From: Ectobius pallidus
Lineage: Eukaryota > Arthropoda > Insecta > Blattodea > Ectobiidae
Direction of reading: 5' to 3'
DNA length: 64,000 nucleotides
Assembly (NCBI GenBank): GCA_964059195.1
Contig: CAXKWD010000005.1
Coordinates: forward strand, 43,601,825 to 43,665,824
Position 1 is the stretch's first letter, and every line of letters begins with the position of its first letter. The translations under genes and the position numbers were made by a program. Positions 59,755 to 64,000 of the stretch are shown in pieces. The notes below the pieces were generated by a model that was not told the origin of the DNA, did not search any database, and saw only the letters and a program-made list of their open reading frames with translations.

Positions 59755-60690
59755 TCTGAGAATTCTCCGTAACGTTCTCTGTAATTCAGGACAGTTGCAC
59801 ATGTCTCCTAAGCTATTATTAGTTTAGAAGTTATACATTTTTTTAAATCTTCAGTTTTACATTTATATAAGGCAAGTAATATAGGTATATGTACTACATT
59901 TATAAAACATGTAGATCATAAAAACAAACATCTGCAAATTATAGATGACATGATGATGGATCCATGTGATCTAAGGATTAGGCAAAATAAGGAAGCTAAG
60001 AATAGAAGTTATAGAAAATTATTTTGTTTCATGATCTTGAGTTTTCAGATTCCTACATTGAACTACGAGTACTTCAAGTGGTAATATCGTAGCGTGGAAA
60101 AACTGCAGCGGTGGCAAATAACAAGGGATTTGCAAGCCTCTCTCGCCATAATGTAATTTAAAGCCAATTTTATAATTCATGAGGATGATTTTGCACACAA
60201 GCTCATGCATGCCCGGCCTAGGGAACAATTACCCAACAGTGTAAGAACTTCAAAGCTCTTCTCGGTGGACCATGTAGCGCCGCGGGCGAGAAATTCAAGC
60301 TGACAACCGTTTGCTCTCCACAGCTAAACTTTATCCTTCTGTCGTGGACAAGAGTTCACTAGCTAGTTGTACTGCCGGTCATCATTTGCACCTGCCCAAC
60401 TCAAATTGTTGTTTGCATTGCAACTGAATTTTTCTCCTTCCCTCGCTTGCCGATTACTAACTCCAATGAAATACTAAATTTAAATTTTCCTCCTTCGTTA
60501 TATAACTCGATCGGTAAGACCTGAGCCAAACAAACGGATGCGCAGTAGTCTACGATGACGTAATCTAGACCTGCCTGACCTTCATAACACGTGATGTTCC
60601 CTGCCAGTTCATACTGTACGGACCGTGTAAAATCACCTTAGTTAGCATCACAGCATTCAATAGTGAAGTGTGATACGTTAAAAAGAGCAA
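59755..60690. other. Unassigned DNA
   Basis: No gene. The stretch at 60240-60440 is GC-richer (GTAGCGCCGCGGGCGAG) but has no motif. The sequence just before the transposase may include its left end, but no inverted terminal repeat was found. Confidence 0.4.
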
Positions 60691-60699
60691 TGGGAGGCG

Positions 60700-62132
60700 A
60701 ATGTAGTTATTCTAGCAAAGAGGATGATGGTAGTAAAGTGATTCACAGTCAGAGTAGGGGATAGTGTGGAATGTATATAGGTATTTCAAACAGGTGCACC
60801 AAGATGACCCTAAATATGCAATTTAGCAGCGTCTTTCGGATACTACAGGAATTTCATTCAGAAGCATTAAGAGAATTGTAAAAGAAGGTGAGAAATGTGT
60901 TCATGATAGAACGAGATTTAGTACTCTACACAAAAACGACCAAGAAAAAAAGTGAAAACAGACTAAGATGATTTTGATAAGTGTGTAATTAGAAGGACGG
61001 TGAATGAATTTCACAAAACAAATGTGTTAAGGCCAACTTTAAAACACTATTACCTGTCCTAAAGAACAAAATTAATTTTTCTGGAGGTAAATGGAATTTA
61101 AGGCAAGTGTTGAAAGATTTACATTTCAGGTGGAGGAAAACAGTGAATAACCGGAAGATATTAATTAAGAAAATGGACATCCGTAATTTACGTCTGAAGT
61201 ATTTACGATGTCTTACAACGTACAGGGAAGAAAGACAACCAATCATCTACATGGACGAGACCTACATTCATTCATCGCATACCAAAAAACACGTATGGAG
61301 TGACAACAGTAACACGGGACTGCTAGTTCCGGTTTCGAAGGACAATGGGCTATAGTTGTGTATGCAGGTGGTGAAGACGGTTTTGTGCCCAATGCACTTC
61401 TAATGTTTAAGTCGGGTACAAAATCAGGATATTACCACGATGGCATGAATTTTGTCAATTATCAAAAATGGCTTATGACTTACGACTAAACTAATAACCA
61501 ACCTTCTTTAGAACTTTGTTCTGGTAATCGATAATGCATCATACCACAACGTAGAACTTAACCCCGCTACAAATTCCTCATGCAGGAAAGCAGTCATGAT
61601 GGATTGGCTTACACTACTTGATATTCCATTTTACTCGAAAATGATGAAACCAAAATTATATTCACTGATTAAACTCAGAAAGCTAGCTTTCAAAACATTC
61701 AAAATTGACGCCCTTCTTTCTCAACATGAACGTTCCGTTCTACGACTTCCACCTTACCACCCCGACCTAAACCCCATAGAATTAATTTGGAAGTCACTCA
61801 ATGACCACGTGGAAAAGAAAAATGTATATTTTACTTTTAACTCTGCAATGCAATTGGTAGAAGAGAAATGTCAGTCCATGACATCCGAAGACTGGATTTC
61901 AATATGTCGACATGTTCGAGACATTGAAAAATCGTACATTGCCCAAGAACCGGCCATTGATGCAGGAACAGAACAGCTGGTAATTCAAATGGGTGATAAC
62001 AGTGACGCAGATGACGACGACGGTGGTGATGATGATGACGACGACGACGACGGGACTAGGTCTGGCGTTGAAGCTTTGTGGACCCAACAGCGATATTCTG
62101 CGACATACCATTACTTACATAATATTCCATAA
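60700..62132 (+). pseudogene. Tc1/IS630-type transposase with 82-residue D-to-E spacing, frameshifted
   Basis: The remains begin near 60700. GISFRSIKRIVKEGEKC (helix-turn-helix, about 60848-60900) is followed by RPRKKV and DDFDKCVIRRTVNEFHKT. A frame from 61107 reads MLKDLHFRWRKTVNNRKILI, then RQPIIYMDETYIHSSHTKKH with the first catalytic Asp (61254). A frameshift leads to AIVVYAGGEDGFVPNALLMF and YYHDGMNFVNYQKWL; another leads to FVLVIDNASYHNVELNP with the second Asp (61530). The frame then runs openly to SVLRLPPYHPDLNPIELIWK, with the Glu at 61779. That is 82 residues between Asp and Glu. The C-terminal tail is acidic (poly-Asp, about 62008-62050), stop at 62130-62132. It belongs to the same family as the fragment at 1-1000. 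Confidence 0.85.
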
Positions 62133-64000
62133 CTAAAAAAAAAAAACACTTTATTCACTTTATTTTTGTTTTCAATAGATATGGGCTATTACGAACCGCA
62201 TAGTTTGGAATGAATAGTACAGTATATGCATTCTCTTCTGCTCCTACTCCATTGCTACCGGCGGACGATAAGCTATCTGCGCGTGTTTGGTTCAGGTCCT
62301 AGCGTCCCAGTTATACCAAGGTAAATACTTCGTGGTATGTGTTTGGTTAAGTAAACCTTAATTTATTTCGGTAAATCAAACTTCCAGTTAAATTGCCCTA
62401 TTGGTAATGGAAAGTTACAGTATTATGATACTAAACTATTTACTGATTTTATTTATTAAGCTATTTTCTCGCAAATACAGATTATAGAGAAATTAAAGTG
62501 TGTGTGTGTGTTGGTCGAATGCCAACTGCGTTGCTGTGATACTTTTGGGGTCAGCCCTGAGTGGTTAAGGTGAAGTTTCTCATTATTAAAAACAATCAAA
62601 GTGGTAACTTTCTTTACTTGATGATTAGCTAAGCGCCTAACTTGACAGGAATGTTGTGGTTTAGCGGGTAAGGGCAAAGCGGACATATTTTAGGAACATG
62701 CACGTAGATAAAACACTTGCGCAAAAATATATTAATAAAACTAATAAAAAATCTCATTACTGTATTTCGAATTAAATTAATTAATTTGAACATTAATGAA
62801 ATTGAAATCATTTTATTTTAAAATTTCCTATTATTGAAACTTTACAAATTGAAATTGAATAAATTGAAACTTCGGTTTTCAACACAATCTATTAAAACAA
62901 GTATCTTAGATAAACTTTTCTATAAGTTTACTTTATCTAAGCTTAATGATACAACATTTTCTTTACTTGTATATAGGCTAAGTACTTCTTAGGTTCCTTC
63001 TGCAAAATTATAAATTGAATATTTATACTTTATGGTTCTTTAACACAATAAGAAATATTAATCTGATCACTTACAGATCACATACGAGGAATAGCGGAAC
63101 TCCACGTTGCACTGCAAAAATATACTATTTGAAAATATCGAGAAAGACGAAGCAGAAAGAGGATTATTAACCCACGCTCACAGTATTTATATGGGACCAC
63201 ACTCGACGCTAAGCCGGTTAAGGCCTGCCCAACAAAAGACGCATCTTAAACATTTTTATCACTTCTTAAGTCGTTATTACCCTTAATTAATTACAATATA
63301 CATAATAAAATTATATATGTCAATTTAAGGAAATTCAAAATAGACACATAAATCACTTAATAATGTTTGTCGGAAATCGGCACTATTCGGTCGAGGGTGG
63401 TGTTTGCCAACTAATCAACTTGCGCCAGCGAAATTCTTCCACATTATCAGCGATCTCTGTGGCCCAGGCCACTACTTAATCCAAGGCAAAATCACGGCCT
63501 GGGATCCATTAGATCAGCAAATAATTTGAAGATCATAGACTCGGGAAAGCTAATATCAAGTATCTTGCTGATACTGACATTCCTTGCTAAACCCAAACAG
63601 TGAACTTCCTGCCAGTCGAATACTGCTAGCAACAATCTCAATTCAATATCAAAACTTCCATTTATTAATATTATACTGATATAACTTTTACATTAAAATA
63701 ATATAAATTCTTATTCTCTCTCTGGCTTAGGTTTTTTTATTTTTGACTGTGAGATATCAAGATGAAAAATATAGGAAAACGAAAAATAGCAGGAGATAGA
63801 GCTTAAAAAACGAGAAAAATGCGTCCCAAACGATAGAAATCGGTTCATAAGGTTTTGCAACAAAATTTGATAACCTTTCAAAATCGCGCTTTTTCAACTT
63901 TTTATTATTCGGCTTGTATGTATCGTAGAAAGGTCTATTACGCTGAAACTGTAGCAATCTATAACACCTAACTGTGGTGAAAATTGCATCTAAAATATTT
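62133..64000. other. Unassigned DNA
   Basis: No gene supported. The stretch at 62220-62330 (CTACCGGCGGACGATAAGCT) is less AT-rich and could contain the transposon's right end, but I could not match it to a left end. A (GT)n run lies at 62498-62511. The remainder is AT-rich, with motif-free frames of 60-85 residues. Confidence 0.4.

Noticed and set aside
61980..62060. Poly-Asp run as a separate acidic protein or pure microsatellite artefact
   Set aside because: It continues in frame from the transposase DDE region to the stop, so it is the C-terminal tail of that protein.

Overview
This is a stretch of AT-rich animal nuclear DNA. It reads as an intergenic or intronic, transposon-filled part of a large insect genome. 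The hallmarks are degenerate hAT, PIF/Harbinger and Tc1/mariner DNA transposons, 5'-truncated non-LTR retrotransposons ending in (TTA)n, several tRNA-derived SINEs, many ATT-type microsatellites and a striking excess of the palindrome TAGGCCTA. I infer a hemimetabolous insect, cockroach- or termite-like, from the overall style; the species cannot be fixed from this sequence. I find no convincing host protein-coding gene, rRNA, functional tRNA, CRISPR array or bacterial-type operon. Almost all open frames are short chance frames.

Layout. The left edge (about 1-1000, minus strand) is a broken transposase of the Tc1/IS630 superfamily. A second, better preserved member of the same family lies at the other end (60700-62132, plus strand); its last two catalytic residues are separated by 82 residues. 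From 1 to 13.8 kb there is otherwise a tRNA-SINE relic (4.65 kb), a 297-bp foldback element (9.56 kb) and unassigned AT-rich DNA. At 13835-15104 lies a non-autonomous inverted-repeat element carrying iterated GGGGTARAACCG motifs, into which a complete SINE with a 14-bp target duplication has jumped.

The most informative region is 16766-20401: a BED-finger/CGGBP1-like hAT transposon (8-bp target duplication, one mismatch) that holds a second hAT element (perfect 8-bp duplication), which itself holds a third (perfect 8-bp duplication), plus a separate Harbinger-derived insertion in its transposase gene. The order of insertion can be read directly from the sequence.

From 20.4 to 35.7 kb are mostly unassigned AT-rich sequence, microsatellites, a retroelement relic with a hammerhead-like motif (28.6 kb) and a 92-bp tandem duplication (31.6 kb). 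From 35.7 to 44.2 kb retroelements dominate: a jockey/CR1-like LINE 3' end, a mariner-derived palindromic element containing a SINE, an R1-like LINE C-terminal fragment, an RTE-type reverse transcriptase (41.77-43.53 kb) and a diverged SINE. From 44 to 60 kb there are scattered SINEs, a 159-bp MITE, a repeat family with an embedded (GTCCGTCT)n array, a three-copy tandem repeat (58.06 kb) and a TA-flanked 725-bp element (59.03 kb).

Nothing here forms a working gene set. All transposases carry frameshifts or stops, so these are genomic fossils. Their value lies in the nesting, the palindromic architectures and the repeat families.
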